Of a DNA stretch of 64,000 nucleotides, positions 1 to 7,032 are shown piece by piece (within the stretch, counting starts at the first letter, position 1; each line of letters begins with the position of its first letter). The position numbers and the translations under genes are program-made. Below the pieces are notes generated by a model that searched no databases, was not told the origin of the DNA, and saw only the letters and a program-made list of their open reading frames with translations. The stretch spans positions 558,001-622,000 of the forward strand of contig NZ_JAHKSH010000001.1 in NCBI RefSeq assembly GCF_019720895.1. Reading direction: 5' to 3'. The stretch comes from Microbacterium salitolerans. Lineage in GTDB: Bacteria > Actinomycetota > Actinomycetes > Actinomycetales > Microbacteriaceae.

Positions 1-282
1 GTATCGATCCGGTCGTCGTGCGAGGCCGTGCCGTGATCCGCATGCCTGAGCTTCGCCGACTGCTCGACGAGCCGCGACGTCGTCGGCGGCACTCCCGCAA
101 CATGACGCAGTCGATTCTGGCGAGTTGGGGGTGCTGGAGCCTGTTTTCGCTGTTTCGGCGGTGGATTGACTGCGTCATGACGGCGGGTCAGCGTGTTCAC
201 AATCACGGAATGCGGCCGATTTGTCCACAATCAGGGGTTCTGTCCCGACGCCGGCGTGCGAAACCGAGCACGCTTGCCGGGT
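1..282. other. Left-edge non-coding stretch with a GACTGCGT inverted repeat
   Basis: I can assign no gene here. Short open stretches in two frames run in from the left edge and stop near positions 36 and 49, so the tail of an upstream gene is possible but cannot be identified. The main structure is an inverted repeat at 101-179, listed separately. The open frame from position 18 has an arginine-rich, low-complexity translation and runs out of frame into the next gene, so I treat it as spurious. Confidence 0.4.
101..179. repeat. GACTGCGT-family inverted repeat (family A)
   Basis: CATGACGCAGTC at 101-112 is exactly complementary to GACTGCGTCATG at 168-179, a 12-bp perfect stem around a 55-nt loop. 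The same core recurs at 1203-1214, 1301-1392, 14438-14453 and 18161-18229, always between genes. No transposase is nearby. Confidence 0.75.
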
Positions 283-1170
283 ATGACCAGGATCGAGTCG
301 CCCCGCAGCGCGTCGTATCAGGACCTGAGAGCCGAAGGGATGACGCGCGAGTCCATCCGGGCCGGCGTCGGCGCCGGGCAGCTCTTCCACGCGCGACGCG
401 ATGTGTACGTCCAGGGCGATCTCTCCGATCGAGTGCTCCAGGCGGCGCGGGTCGGCGGCAGGCTCGACTGCGTGTCGCTGCTGCGCACGAGCGGGGTCTA
501 TGTCCTGGCCGCGGAGGAGGCGCTGCACGTTCAGATCCCACGCCATCGTTCGCGGCTGAGGTCCCCCGGGTCACGAAGGGTGAAGCTCGACGGCACCGCG
601 CACCGCGTCGTCATCCACTGGCGAGATGATCCGTCGGATGCCGACGCCCTGTTCGCGGATCCCGTGCGCGCCGTCGCCCAGGCCCTCATCTGCCAGCCGG
701 TGCGCCCCGCGATCGCGACGCTGGACTCGGCCCTCAACACAGGATTCATCTCGGAGCAGGACCTCGACGCCGTCTTCGAGACGATCCCGCCGCGCCGCCG
801 TTCGATGCGCGCTGCCATCGACGGGCGGGCCGAGGCGGGGTCCGAGACCTTCGCGCGACTGATCTGTCGCACGTTCGGCCTCAGCGTCGAGCTGCAGGTC
901 GAGATCCCGAACGTGGGCCGCGTGGATCTTCTAGTGGACGGGTGGATCATCGTGGAATGCGACAGTCATGCTTTCCACGGCGGGTGGGAGGCGCAGGAGC
1001 GCGACCGGCGTCGCGATCTCGCGGCCGCCCAGCTGGGGTATTCGACCCTGCGCCCGACGGCGAACCACCTCAGCTGGGAGCCTCATCTCCTCCGCGACGC
1101 GCTGGCCGGTCTGCTCGCTCGCGGTCCCCGCCGACAGGACGCAGTCAGGTTGCGCCGGAAGCGGCGTTGA
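283..1170 (+). CDS. DUF559 / Vsr-like endonuclease-domain protein (AbiEi-like family)
   Basis: This is a 295-residue protein of a family common in actinobacteria. The N-terminal half resembles the winged-helix region of AbiEi-type antitoxin-like proteins. The C-terminal part (about residues 213-260) carries a PD-(D/E)xK-type nuclease core, seen as VDLLVDGWIIVECDSH, in which the Asp and Glu would bind metal, as in the DUF559/Vsr fold. The start at 283 was chosen because the open frame can extend to 193 but the extra 30 residues look non-coding; no clear ribosome site precedes either start. The gene stands alone and is bracketed on both sides by family-A inverted repeats (101-179 and 1203-1392), which may point to a selfish or defence role. 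The fold is fairly clear; the biological function is unknown. Confidence 0.7.
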   Translation: MTRIESPRSASYQDLRAEGMTRESIRAGVGAGQLFHARRDVYVQGDLSDRVLQAARVGGRLDCVSLLRTSGVYVLAAEEALHVQIPRHRSRLRSPGSRRVKLDGTAHRVVIHWRDDPSDADALFADPVRAVAQALICQPVRPAIATLDSALNTGFISEQDLDAVFETIPPRRRSMRAAIDGRAEAGSETFARLICRTFGLSVELQVEIPNVGRVDLLVDGWIIVECDSHAFHGGWEAQERDRRRDLAAAQLGYSTLRPTANHLSWEPHLLRDALAGLLARGPRRQDAVRLRRKRR

Positions 1171-1202
1171 CTGGCGCTCATCCGCCTTCTGGGGGACATT
1201 CT

Positions 1203-1214
1203 GACTGCGTCATG
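1203..1214. repeat. GACTGCGT-family half element
   Basis: GACTGCGTCATG here is identical to the right arm of the 101-179 inverted repeat. It lies 32 nt after the endonuclease-domain gene and has no partner arm close by. Confidence 0.6.
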
Positions 1215-1300
1215 TTCGGGACGCCGGCCTCACCCGGCGCCGGGCCGCACCTCGATACCGTCCTCACTCGGCGCCGGACCGCGCCCGGGCACGCGGCGTC

Positions 1301-1392
1301 CCGCAACACAACGCAGTCGATCCAGGGCTTCGAGGAGCCGAACGGCCCTCCAACCCGCCTACATCGAACCGATTGACTGCGTTGCGTTGCGG
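1301..1392. repeat. GACTGCGT-family inverted repeat with 21-nt arms
   Basis: The 21-nt left arm (1301-1321) and right arm (1372-1392) are complementary at 19 of 21 positions around a 50-nt loop. Both arms contain the family core (ACGCAGTCGAT / TTGACTGCGTT). The right arm ends 10 nt before the end of the lipoprotein gene on the opposite strand, so it could also act as that gene's transcription end. Confidence 0.75.
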
Positions 1393-1401
1393 CGGCGCGG
1401 C

Positions 1402-1917
1402 TCACTCCCGGATCACGGCGCCGTCGGGTGCCATCACCCACCAGATCCCGCCCACGGCCTGGCCCGTGACGTCACCGGGCTCGGCGTCGCCCGCGAAGTA
1501 GTAGAGCGGCCAGCCGTCGAGGGTGAGCTGGGTGGATCCGTCGGTGCCCGTGATTGTGCCGACCTCCGCCGTGACGCCGGTGGCCTCGATCTCCGCCGTG
1601 TCCTGGTCGGTCGTCACGGGCGGCCAGTTCGCGAGGCAGTCGCCGGCGCACGTGCTCTCGCCCGAGCCCTGCTCGTCGTCGTCGAACATGTACACGGTGA
1701 GCCCCTCGCCGTCGACGACGATCTCGCCGAGCTCGGAATCCGCGGTGGAGAGCGCCGTCATCTGCGGGTCGTCCATGGGCTCCTCCTTCATGGGCTCCTC
1801 CTCGGCGGGCGCGCCGTAGCCGCCGCCCGGCGTGCTGGAGGCGTCGCCGCAGCCGGCGAAGCCGAGCACCAGCGCGATCGCGGCGCCCGTGACGGCTGCT
1901 CGTGTGGTGGACAGCAT
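1402..1917 (-). CDS. Lipoprotein with COG4315 / PF03640 secreted repeats, ECF-regulated
   Basis: This 171-residue protein has a signal peptide with a clear lipobox (FAGC) followed by a Gly/Glu/Pro-rich linker. Two segments have the YMFDDD / YYFAGD pattern of the 'secreted repeat of unknown function' family (COG4315, PF03640), and a Cys pair is present (CAGDC). It should be anchored outside the cytoplasmic membrane; the biochemical role is unknown. The start at 1917 was preferred over 1932 because AGGAGG lies 6 nt upstream of it. The gene is the last of a sigma / anti-sigma / lipoprotein group and also has its own predicted ECF promoter (1960-1987), so it is probably a direct target of the neighbouring sigma factor. 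Confidence 0.8.
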   Translation of the reverse strand: MLSTTRAAVTGAAIALVLGFAGCGDASSTPGGGYGAPAEEEPMKEEPMDDPQMTALSTADSELGEIVVDGEGLTVYMFDDDEQGSGESTCAGDCLANWPPVTTDQDTAEIEATGVTAEVGTITGTDGSTQLTLDGWPLYYFAGDAEPGDVTGQAVGGIWWVMAPDGAVIRE

Positions 1918-1959
1918 GATGTTCCTCCTCATCGAGGACCTCGTTGGTCCGCTGTGGGG

Positions 1960-1987
1960 AACACGAGGCGCCCGGCCCGAAGGTTCA
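1960..1987 (-). promoter_or_regulatory. Predicted ECF promoter for the lipoprotein gene
   Basis: On the minus strand TGAAC (1987-1983), 15 nt, then CTCGTGTT (1967-1960). Layout and spacing match the two divergent elements at 3198-3255, differing only in the last base of the -10-like box. It overlaps the end of the anti-sigma gene. Confidence 0.65.
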
Positions 1988-2677
1988 CCGGGCGTCGGAA
2001 TCCGTGAGGTCGCCCTGCAGCAGCACGGCGCCGTTCTCTATCGACCGCACCTCGATCGCGGCGATCTCCTCGGGAGCGAGCTCGGTCCCCGCGCTGAGCT
2101 CCGCCGTGGATCCGGCGTATGCGCGCCACGTCGACAGCTCGCTCTCGGTGCCGTCGTCTGCGACCACGACGAGGGCGTATCCCCACCCGTCGCCGGGGGC
2201 GCCCGCGACGGCGTCGTACCGGCACGTCATGTCGATGCGCGTGCCCCACGGCACGTCGACGAGATCGACGGACGCCGACACGGGCACGTCCACGACCGCG
2301 TCGAGGGCGAGCGTCTCGCCCGGCGGATCATCGGGAGTCAGCAGGGGGATCACGACGACGGCCGCGAGCACGATGACCGCCGCCGCGCTCGAGACGCCCC
2401 ACACGAGCCGGCGACGGCGTCGGGTGCGCGCGCTCGCGAGGTCGATGACCCGCGCGCGGGCCTCGGCGTCGTCCTCCGCCGCGGTATCCGGTTCCCGAGC
2501 CTCCGCCCTCTCGCGGGGGACGCGCGAGAGCAGGCCGGGGAGGGGGGCGAGCTCGGCGACCGACGCGCGGCAGGCGGCGCACTCCTCGAGGTGCGCCTCG
2601 AAGAGCGCGCGGTCGGCTGGGCTCAGCGCTCCGAGGATGTACGCGGCATCCCATTCGGCGACCTGTTCGTGCGTCAT
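1985..2677 (-). CDS. Zinc-finger anti-sigma factor, RskA-like
   Basis: This 230-residue, single-span membrane protein should hold the co-encoded ECF sigma factor inactive. Its N-terminus contains the anti-sigma zinc motif H-x3-C-x2-C (His29, Cys33, Cys36). A positively charged stretch precedes a transmembrane helix at about 91-113, and the C-terminal domain of about 115 residues would lie outside the membrane, as in RskA. The start at 2677 overlaps the sigma stop codon (ATGA), which implies translational coupling. An open frame extends upstream to 2998, but that extension lies opposite coding sequence and is arginine-rich, so I rejected it. Release of the sigma factor by regulated proteolysis is known for RskA relatives and is inferred here. 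Confidence 0.85.
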   Translation of the reverse strand: MTHEQVAEWDAAYILGALSPADRALFEAHLEECAACRASVAELAPLPGLLSRVPRERAEAREPDTAAEDDAEARARVIDLASARTRRRRRLVWGVSSAAAVIVLAAVVVIPLLTPDDPPGETLALDAVVDVPVSASVDLVDVPWGTRIDMTCRYDAVAGAPGDGWGYALVVVADDGTESELSTWRAYAGSTAELSAGTELAPEEIAAIEVRSIENGAVLLQGDLTDSDAR

Positions 2678-3180
2678 CGCGTCACTCCCTTCTCCTGCAG
2701 TGCGAGGCGCAGCGCGCGCAGTCCGTAGTGCAGCCGCGACTTGACGGTGCCGACGGGCACGTCGATCTCCGTCGCGATCTCGGCGACGGTGCACCCGCCG
2801 TAGTAGGCTCGGACCACGACGTCGCGGTGCGCGTCGCTCAGTGATCGCAGGGCCTCCTCGATGAGGATCGCGTCGAACACGGCGTCGGTGGCGTCGCGAG
2901 CGGCGGAGTCCGGCGGATCCGCGACGGCGTTCTCGTGGCGGCTGTGCGCGCTGCGCGCCTCGTCGACGACGAGGTGTCGCGCGACCGTGAACATCCACGA
3001 GCGGACAGATGACGGATCCTCAGCGAGGATCCGCGGTGTGCGCCACGCGCGCAGCAGGGTCTCCTGGACGACGTCGTCGGCGCCCGAGACGTCGCCCGTG
3101 AGGTGCACGACGTATCGGCGCACGGGGGCCGCGTGCGCGTCGAAGAGCGCGCCCAGGCGCTCCGCGTCGTCGTCGGCCAT
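2674..3180 (-). CDS. ECF-family RNA polymerase sigma factor
   Basis: This 168-residue protein has the size and architecture of an extracytoplasmic-function sigma factor: sigma region 2 in the first half (DVVQETLLRAWR, then SWMFTVARHLVVDEAR) and region 4 in the second (LSDAHRDVVVRAYYGG, then a helix-turn-helix around VAEIATEIDVPVGTVKSRL). It should direct polymerase to promoters with a GAAC-type -35 box. GGGAGG lies 7 nt before the ATG. It is first in the group with the anti-sigma factor and lipoprotein, and its own upstream region carries a matching ECF promoter (3198-3225), so positive autoregulation is likely. Confidence 0.9.
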   Translation of the reverse strand: MADDDAERLGALFDAHAAPVRRYVVHLTGDVSGADDVVQETLLRAWRTPRILAEDPSSVRSWMFTVARHLVVDEARSAHSRHENAVADPPDSAARDATDAVFDAILIEEALRSLSDAHRDVVVRAYYGGCTVAEIATEIDVPVGTVKSRLHYGLRALRLALQEKGVTR

Positions 3181-3197
3181 CTGCCACCTCCCGGGGT

Positions 3198-3225
3198 GAC
3201 ACGAGACAGCCCGCGCCCGGGTTCA
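3198..3225 (-). promoter_or_regulatory. Predicted autoregulatory ECF promoter of the sigma operon
   Basis: Minus strand: TGAAC (3225-3221), 15 nt, CTCGTGTC (3205-3198). It faces the sigma gene and is back to back with an identical bipartite element on the plus strand, the two -35-like boxes being only 2 nt apart. Confidence 0.7.
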
Positions 3226-3227
3226 TC

Positions 3228-3255
3228 TGAACTCGCACGAGTTCTGGCTCGTGTC
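3228..3255 (+). promoter_or_regulatory. Predicted ECF promoter of the divergent membrane-protein gene
   Basis: Plus strand: TGAAC (3228-3232), 15 nt, CTCGTGTC (3248-3255), followed 6 nt later by the ATG at 3262, so the transcript would be leaderless or nearly so. The -35 part lies inside an almost perfect palindrome at 3229-3244. Confidence 0.65.
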
Positions 3256-3261
3256 CTGAGT

Positions 3262-3741
3262 ATGGACCTGAATGAGTTCGACGTCATGGGGCTGCCGCTG
3301 CATCCCCTCATCGTCCACGCCGTCGTCGTGCTGCTGCCGCTCGCCGCGCTCGCGCTCGTCGTGGGAACGCTCTGGCCGGCGGCGCGCCGGCGCCTCGGTC
3401 TCGTGACCCCCGCGCTGGCGCTGCTGGTGCTCGTGCTCACGCCGATCACGCTGCTGTCGGGCGAGACGCTCAAGCAGGAGGTGGGCCCGGTGCCCTCGGT
3501 CCTCGTGCACGAGGATCTCGCCCGGATGCTCCCGCCATGGGCCATCGCGCTCGCCGTCGTCGCGGCGCTGCAGTGGGCGTGGTTCCGCTGGCGCCCCACG
3601 CCGCTTCAGGGGAAGAAGCCCCCGGCATCCCATCGGGCGCTCACGGTCGCGCTCGCCGCGGCCGCGATCGTCGTCGCCGTCGGGAGCACCGCCCTGGTCG
3701 TGCTCATCGGCGAGGCCGGCGCCCGTTCCGTCTGGGGGTGA
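3262..3741 (+). CDS. DUF2231-type integral membrane protein
   Basis: This 159-residue protein has four predicted membrane segments (about residues 14-36, 43-66, 90-108 and 125-150) and the family-like start GLPLHPLIVHAVVVLLP, with His residues at the membrane edge. That fits the DUF2231 family (PF09990), whose function is unknown. The start at 3262 was chosen because it lies 6 nt after the predicted ECF -10 box; the open frame extends to 3103 but would run through the divergent promoter. The promoter suggests co-expression with the sigma operon and its lipoprotein, so the four genes probably serve one envelope-related response. Confidence 0.75.
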   Translation: MDLNEFDVMGLPLHPLIVHAVVVLLPLAALALVVGTLWPAARRRLGLVTPALALLVLVLTPITLLSGETLKQEVGPVPSVLVHEDLARMLPPWAIALAVVAALQWAWFRWRPTPLQGKKPPASHRALTVALAAAAIVVAVGSTALVVLIGEAGARSVWG

Positions 3742-3763
3742 GCGCTCCCGCGCCGCGAATCCC

Positions 3764-4369
3764 CTAGAGCGGCGCGGTCACGAACTGCTGGATGTGCTGA
3801 CGCGACTCCGCGACCATGTCGACGTCGAAGCCGGTGAGCCACAGCACCTCGAGGCCCTCGGTCATCGCCAGGCACGACAGTGATGCCGCGTGCGGGTCGA
3901 GGTCGCTCGGGGCGTCGCCGTCTTCGATCGCCTCGCGGAACGCCTTCTCGAGGCCGTCGAGGACGAGCCGCTGCCGCGCTTGGAAGTGCGCGTGCGCCGG
4001 GTGGTCGGGGTTCAGGGCCTCCGTGGAGAGCATGCGATAGGCCTGGATCATTCCGCGCTTGTCGAGCTGCGTCGTCGTGATCTCCGGCAGCGCGCGCAGG
4101 AAGTCGGCGCCGCGCTTGCCGGCGATGATGGCCTGGGCCTGCTCGTCGCGCCGGTCGAGCACGGCTTGCAGCAGCGCCGTCTTGCCGCCCTTGAAGTGGT
4201 GGAGGACCCCCGTCTGCGTCATGCCGACGCGCCGGGCGATCTCGCTGACCGAGCCGGCCGTGTACCCGAGCTCGGAGAACACCGCGAAGGCCGCCTCGAG
4301 GATCTGCTCTCGTCGGGCGGCGGATTTTCGGTACTCGCCTCGGCGGTACTCGACCGTTGAGCCTGCCAT
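3764..4369 (-). CDS. TetR-family transcriptional regulator of the glycoside operon
   Basis: This 201-residue protein has a typical TetR N-terminal helix-turn-helix (about residues 20-66, with ARRVGMTQTGVLHHFKGGK as the recognition region) and a helical ligand-binding remainder. It is divergent from the ABC transporter / glycosidase operon starting at 4511. A perfect palindrome TTCACGTGAA (4390-4399) lies between its predicted -35 and -10 boxes, fitting autoregulation, and repression of the divergent operon is inferred. The -10 box TAGCGT (minus strand, 4383-4378) is 8 nt before the ATG, so the mRNA may be leaderless. The inducer is unknown; a rhamnose-containing glycoside or its product is the obvious guess. 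Confidence 0.85.
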   Translation of the reverse strand: MAGSTVEYRRGEYRKSAARREQILEAAFAVFSELGYTAGSVSEIARRVGMTQTGVLHHFKGGKTALLQAVLDRRDEQAQAIIAGKRGADFLRALPEITTTQLDKRGMIQAYRMLSTEALNPDHPAHAHFQARQRLVLDGLEKAFREAIEDGDAPSDLDPHAASLSCLAMTEGLEVLWLTGFDVDMVAESRQHIQQFVTAPL

Positions 4370-4389
4370 GGGGATCGACGCTAGCAGGG

Positions 4390-4399
4390 TTCACGTGAA
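4390..4399. promoter_or_regulatory. Candidate TetR operator palindrome
   Basis: TTCACGTGAA is a perfect 10-bp palindrome within the spacer between the predicted -35 and -10 of the tetR gene. Confidence 0.45.
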
Positions 4400-4428
4400 A
4401 TTGTTACACATCCTCGAAATTGAAAACA

Positions 4429-4458
4429 TTGACGTCTCTACATTTTCAGTGTTAGCGT
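4429..4458 (+). promoter_or_regulatory. Predicted promoter of the ABC/glycosidase operon
   Basis: TTGACG (4429-4434), an 18-nt spacer, then TAGCGT (4453-4458) lie in an unusually AT-rich 60-bp patch upstream of the binding-protein gene. An imperfect inverted repeat (TGAAAA ... TTTTCA) overlaps the -35 box and spacer and could be a second regulator site. Confidence 0.45.
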
Positions 4459-4510
4459 CACGGCAGCTCGGATCCCCGGGCGCTCTTCAACGGCGAAAGA
4501 GGTGGCGCAC

Positions 4511-6034
4511 ATGCGTCGACGGATCACAGCAGTCGCGGTGGGAGCCGCCGCGGCACTCGCACTGACGGCCTGCTCCGGCGGATCCACGGGCGGCGGGTCG
4601 ACAGCCGGCGGATCCACGGAGGGCGGCAGCCTGCGCATCGGCGCGGTCGTCGACGTCACGACGTGGGATCCCGGCGAGGGGGCGTGGGGCAACGAGGCCC
4701 TGTACTTCCAGTCGGTCTACGACACGCTGCTGCGCATGAGCGCCGACGGCGAGATCGAGCCCGGGCTGGCCGAGACGTGGGAGTACGACGACAGCCGCAC
4801 GACGCTGACGCTCGACCTGCGCGACGGCGTCACGTTCTCGGACGGCGAGGAGCTCACGGCCGAGGCGGCCGCCGAGAGCGTCCTCGCCTACCGCGATGGG
4901 GCCGCTCCCAACGCGGGGTACCTCTCGGACGTCGAATCGGTCGAGGCCGCCGACGAGAACACGGTCGAGATCCGCCTCTCGCAGCCGAATCCCGCGCTCG
5001 AGGCCTATCTCACGCAGAACGCGGGCGTCGTCGGATCCCCGTCGGCAGCCGACCCGGCGACCACGCCCGTCGGGTCCGGTCCGTACGTGCTCGACCTCGA
5101 CGCGTCGATTCCCGGATCCCGCTACGAGCTCACGGCGCGTGAGGACTACTGGGACGAGTCCGTCCAGCACTACGACGCGATCACCATCAACTTCTACGCC
5201 GACGCGACGGCGACGCAGAACGCCCTGCGCGACAACCAGGTCGACTACTCGAACCTGAACAGCGTCTCGCAGCTGCCCGACGCCGAGGCGGCTGGGTACA
5301 CGGCCCATCACGCCCCGGTGAACTGGAAGGGCTTCATCCTCTCCGACCGCGAGGGAACCGTGAATGAGGCGCTCGGCGAGGTGAAGGTGCGGCAGGCGTT
5401 CAACTACGCGCTCGACCGCGAGGCGCTGCTCGAGGCGATCGAGAGCGGTCACGGCGAGCCGACGACGCAGATCTTCGGCATCGAGACCGCCGCCTACGAC
5501 GAGTCCCTCGAGGACCGCTACCCGTACGACCCCGAGAAGGCGAAGGAGCTGCTCGCCGAGGCCGGCTACCCGGACGGCGTCGAGATCGTGCAGCCGCAGA
5601 CGAGCTTCACCCCGGCGTCCGACTACGAGCTCGTCTCGGACATGCTCGCGGAGTCGAACATCGAGATGGTCGCCGACCAGGTCGGATCCACCTTCATCGG
5701 CGATCTGCTCGGCGGCAAATGGGGCGCGTTCCAGTTCGGCCTCAATCAGGAGCCCCTGGCCTGGCAGACGTATCAGCTGGCGGTCGCCCCGGACGCGGCG
5801 TGGAATGTTCAGCACGTCGTCGACCCGACCGTCGAGGAGCTCGCCGAGCGCATGCGCCACGGCGGGGACGACGCCGATGCGGCGGCGCAGGAGCTGAACG
5901 AGCACCTCGTCGAGCAGGCCTGGTTCGCCCCGATCTACCGCGTCGACGGCGTGATCGTCACGGGTGAGGGCACCACGGCCACGCAGAAGGTCGGCGAGGC
6001 CGTGCCGAACCTCTGGGACATCCTTCCCGAGTGA
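4511..6034 (+). CDS. ABC transporter substrate-binding lipoprotein (SBP_bac_5 family)
   Basis: This 507-residue extracellular binding protein has a signal peptide ending in a lipobox (LTAC) and a Gly/Ser-rich tether (about residues 20-43). The body has the oligopeptide/nickel-type family 5 pattern, such as GLAETWEYDD and VTFSDGEELTAEAAAESV in the first 120 residues and VRQAFNYALDREALLEAI near the middle. Family 5 proteins bind peptides, nickel or oligosaccharides. The start at 4511 is preferred over a GTG at 4502 because AGAGG lies 8 nt before it. It heads an operon with two permease modules, two ATPase modules and glycosidases, so the likely ligand is a glycoside or oligosaccharide rather than a peptide. 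That is inferred from context. Confidence 0.88.
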   Translation: MRRRITAVAVGAAAALALTACSGGSTGGGSTAGGSTEGGSLRIGAVVDVTTWDPGEGAWGNEALYFQSVYDTLLRMSADGEIEPGLAETWEYDDSRTTLTLDLRDGVTFSDGEELTAEAAAESVLAYRDGAAPNAGYLSDVESVEAADENTVEIRLSQPNPALEAYLTQNAGVVGSPSAADPATTPVGSGPYVLDLDASIPGSRYELTAREDYWDESVQHYDAITINFYADATATQNALRDNQVDYSNLNSVSQLPDAEAAGYTAHHAPVNWKGFILSDREGTVNEALGEVKVRQAFNYALDREALLEAIESGHGEPTTQIFGIETAAYDESLEDRYPYDPEKAKELLAEAGYPDGVEIVQPQTSFTPASDYELVSDMLAESNIEMVADQVGSTFIGDLLGGKWGAFQFGLNQEPLAWQTYQLAVAPDAAWNVQHVVDPTVEELAERMRHGGDDADAAAQELNEHLVEQAWFAPIYRVDGVIVTGEGTTATQKVGEAVPNLWDILPE

Positions 6035-6043
6035 TCGACCGGC

Positions 6044-6070
6044 AGGTGGGGCGCGATCTGCGCCCCACCT
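6044..6070 (+). promoter_or_regulatory. Intercistronic stem-loop after the binding-protein gene
   Basis: An 11-bp perfect stem (6044-6054 with 6060-6070, 5-nt loop) lies between the binding-protein and permease genes. Such structures often stabilise the upstream message and lower expression of permease genes; that role is inferred. Confidence 0.5.
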
Positions 6071-6090
6071 CCTCCGACGAAGGCTGAGAC

Positions 6091-7032
6091 ATGCTGAGAT
6101 TCCTCCTCCAGCGGATCGCGTCCGGCGCGGTGCTGCTGATCGCGCTGGCGGTGCTGGCGTACTTCCTGCTCCGGATGGGCACCGCCGACATCGCCCAGCA
6201 GATCGCCGGGCAGACCGCCGGACCCGAGCAGGTCGCGCTCATCGAGGAGCGCTTCGGCCTCGATCGTCCCCTGCTCGAGCAGTTCGCGATCTGGGCCGGG
6301 TCGGTCTTCGCAGATGACATGGGCCGGTCGTGGTTCACCGGCCAGCCCGTCGGCGCGACGGTCTTCGGACGCACGGGCGTCACCGTCACACTCGCGATCG
6401 GATCCGTGCTGCTCACGGGCGTCTTCGGCGTGATCCTGGGCGTCGTCGCCGCCACGCGTCGTGGCGCCCTCGACCGCGTCGTGCAGATCCTCGCGGTGCT
6501 CGGCCAGGCGATCCCCGGGTTCCTCATCGCCGTCGGCCTCGTGCTGCTGTTCGCGGTGCGACTGGGCTGGTTCCCGGCGACGGGCTACACGCCGATCGGC
6601 GACTCCGTCACGGGGTGGCTGCAGTCGATCACCCTGCCGATCCTCGCGCTCGCCCTCGGGTCCGTCGGCGGCGTGGCGCAGCAGGTGCGCGGATCCGTGC
6701 TCGACGTGCTCGGTCGTGATCACGTGCGCACGCTGCGCAGCCGCGGACTGCCGGAGAACCGCGTCGTGTACCGCTACGTCCTGCGCAATGCGGGAGGGCC
6801 CGCGCTCAGCGTGCTCGGTCTGCAGTTCGTCATCATCCTGTCGGCGTCCGTCGTCGTCGAGCAGGTCTTCTCGATCCCGGGCCTCGGCCCCATCGCCCTC
6901 ACGAGCACGATGCAGGGCGACGTGCCGCTCGTCATGGGCATCGTCCTCGTCATGGGCGCGATGGTCATCGTCGTGAACCTCCTCGTCGACCTGCTGCAGG
7001 GCGTCATCAACCCGAAGGTGAGGCTGTCATGA
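6091..7032 (+). CDS. ABC transporter permease, DppB type
   Basis: This 313-residue inner-membrane permease has the DppB/OppB layout: a first membrane helix at about 9-29, a periplasmic loop containing ERFGLDRPLLEQF, and five more helices. The cytoplasmic EAA-type loop appears around DHVRTLRSRGLPENRVVYRY. It should form the channel together with the permease half of the next protein. Its stop codon overlaps the next start (ATGA), so the two are translationally coupled. Nothing in the sequence identifies the substrate. Confidence 0.9.
   Translation: MLRFLLQRIASGAVLLIALAVLAYFLLRMGTADIAQQIAGQTAGPEQVALIEERFGLDRPLLEQFAIWAGSVFADDMGRSWFTGQPVGATVFGRTGVTVTLAIGSVLLTGVFGVILGVVAATRRGALDRVVQILAVLGQAIPGFLIAVGLVLLFAVRLGWFPATGYTPIGDSVTGWLQSITLPILALALGSVGGVAQQVRGSVLDVLGRDHVRTLRSRGLPENRVVYRYVLRNAGGPALSVLGLQFVIILSASVVVEQVFSIPGLGPIALTSTMQGDVPLVMGIVLVMGAMVIVVNLLVDLLQGVINPKVRLS

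Noticed and set aside
18-629. 203-codon plus-strand frame at the left edge
   Set aside because: Arg-rich translation, spans the inverted repeat and overlaps the endonuclease-domain gene in another frame.
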